Source: Croceicoccus sp. (GTDB lineage Bacteria > Pseudomonadota > Alphaproteobacteria > Sphingomonadales > Sphingomonadaceae). Taken from it: DNA of 64,000 nucleotides. The stretch's first letter is position 1. Each line of letters opens with the position of its first letter. The notes under the pieces are model-generated. The model did not search any database. It was not told where the DNA came from and saw only the letters and a list, made by a program, of their open reading frames with translations. The stretch is taken from positions 1 to 64,000 of the forward strand of contig NZMY01000006.1 in the NCBI GenBank assembly GCA_002694745.1, in the 5' to 3' direction. Shown piece by piece: positions 63,493-64,000 of the stretch. A program made the position numbers and the translations under genes.

Positions 63493-64000
63493 ATGGCTGC
63501 AGTTTTGTCCCGGCGTCTGGCCGGGCCCCTTATCTCTTTTCTGGCGCTGGCCGCGCTGGGCACCGCCCCCGCGGCGGCCAATGTCGCGAATGCCGTCGCC
63601 GCGGTCGAGCAGTCGGCCCATATCCCCGCGCAACTCAGCGACGAGGACCGCGCCTTTTATGCCGAGGTGTTCCGCCAGATCGATGCGGAGAACTGGGCGC
63701 AGGTCGATTACATGCTGGCGCAAAAGCCCGACGGCATGCTGACGCAGCTGGCGCTGGCCGAATATTATCTTGCGCCCACCTCGCCCAAGATCGAGCTGCC
63801 CGCGCTGAACGCATGGCTGTCGCGCGGCACGGATTTGCCGCAGGCGGGCCAGATCGGGCGGCTGGCGCTGAAGCGCGGCCTCGAAAGCGCGCCCAGCCTG
63901 CCCAGCACGCAGCGGCTCGTGTCGATCCGCGCGCCCGAAAAGCGCACGCGCCCGCGTTCGGTGGGCGACGGGTCGATGCCCGAGAGCATCGCCAGCGCCA
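63493..64000 (+). CDS. soluble lytic murein transglycosylase, N-terminal part (runs off the window)
   Basis: Only the first ~169 residues are inside the window. A signal peptide (about residues 1-29, ending PAAA) is followed by helical ENWAQVDYMLAQ and LTQLALAEYYLAPTSP segments of the superhelical domain of Slt-type transglycosylases, including PKIELPALNAWLSRG. The catalytic Glu domain lies beyond base 64000. Such enzymes cleave the MurNAc-GlcNAc bond in the periplasm. ATG 63493; AAGGAAT lies about 10 bases upstream. Confidence 0.8.
   Translation, partial: MAAVLSRRLAGPLISFLALAALGTAPAAANVANAVAAVEQSAHIPAQLSDEDRAFYAEVFRQIDAENWAQVDYMLAQKPDGMLTQLALAEYYLAPTSPKIELPALNAWLSRGTDLPQAGQIGRLALKRGLESAPSLPSTQRLVSIRAPEKRTRPRSVGDGSMPESIASA

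Overview
This GC-rich window with densely packed genes most likely comes from a sphingomonad (Alphaproteobacteria, Sphingomonadales, perhaps an Erythrobacteraceae relative). The call rests on C4-type heme synthesis (5-aminolevulinate synthase), a TorF-type porin, a SphA-like outer-membrane protein, an ETF:ubiquinone oxidoreductase, a plsY-dprA-topA block, and a carboxyspermidine-type polyamine pathway. It is an inference from gene content; no rRNA gene is present to confirm it. I saw no tRNA, rRNA, CRISPR array or prophage.

Region 1-6.7 kb is an accessory, more AT-rich insertion-sequence graveyard. It holds an IS3 fragment, two halves of an IS66 transposase gene in opposite orientation, an IS66 tnpB, and an IS5-family transposase broken by two amber stops. 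These surround a decayed exopolysaccharide operon: a chain-length determinant pseudogene, a kinase-like ATPase whose Walker A is lost, and a flippase.

Region 6.7-15 kb holds a HerA/DUF87 ATPase, a TauE/SafE exporter with its TIGR02186 partner, a family 2 glycosyltransferase, glyoxalase I, the TorF porin (with a possible sigma-54/NtrC-type control region) and a PP1-like phosphatase.

Region 14.7-26.3 kb is the metabolic centrepiece. Ten tightly packed minus-strand genes run pccB, osmC-like, mce, enoyl-CoA hydratase, mcm, DUF3445, bioB, lprI-like, pccA, csaA. The core converts propionyl-CoA to succinyl-CoA, and BioB can supply the biotin that PccA carries. A divergent ScfR/RamB-type regulator shares a 162-base promoter region with pccB that contains three TTTGCAA-type sites.

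Region 26.5-42.9 kb is housekeeping: a TPR protein, glutathione reductase, glucose-6-phosphate isomerase, lepB-rnc-era, a nucleotidyltransferase-like gene, an MFS exporter, plsY-dprA-topA, murI and hemA. Region 43-54.6 kb has nitronate monooxygenase, a CPBP protease, a SphA-like protein, an acidic lipoprotein, a PLP decarboxylase, LemA/DUF3137, and a carboxyspermidine dehydrogenase/decarboxylase cluster. Region 54.6-64 kb holds ilvD-nnr-rlmD-like, etfQO-ispE-formylglutamate amidohydrolase, a degenerate uracil-DNA-glycosylase-fold protein and the start of a lytic transglycosylase.

I found no clear undescribed defence or mobile system. The best leads are the ScfR-type operator cluster and its passenger genes, the split IS66/exopolysaccharide rearrangement, the 23-base tandem repeat over a stop codon, and the predicted torF and lipoprotein promoters.
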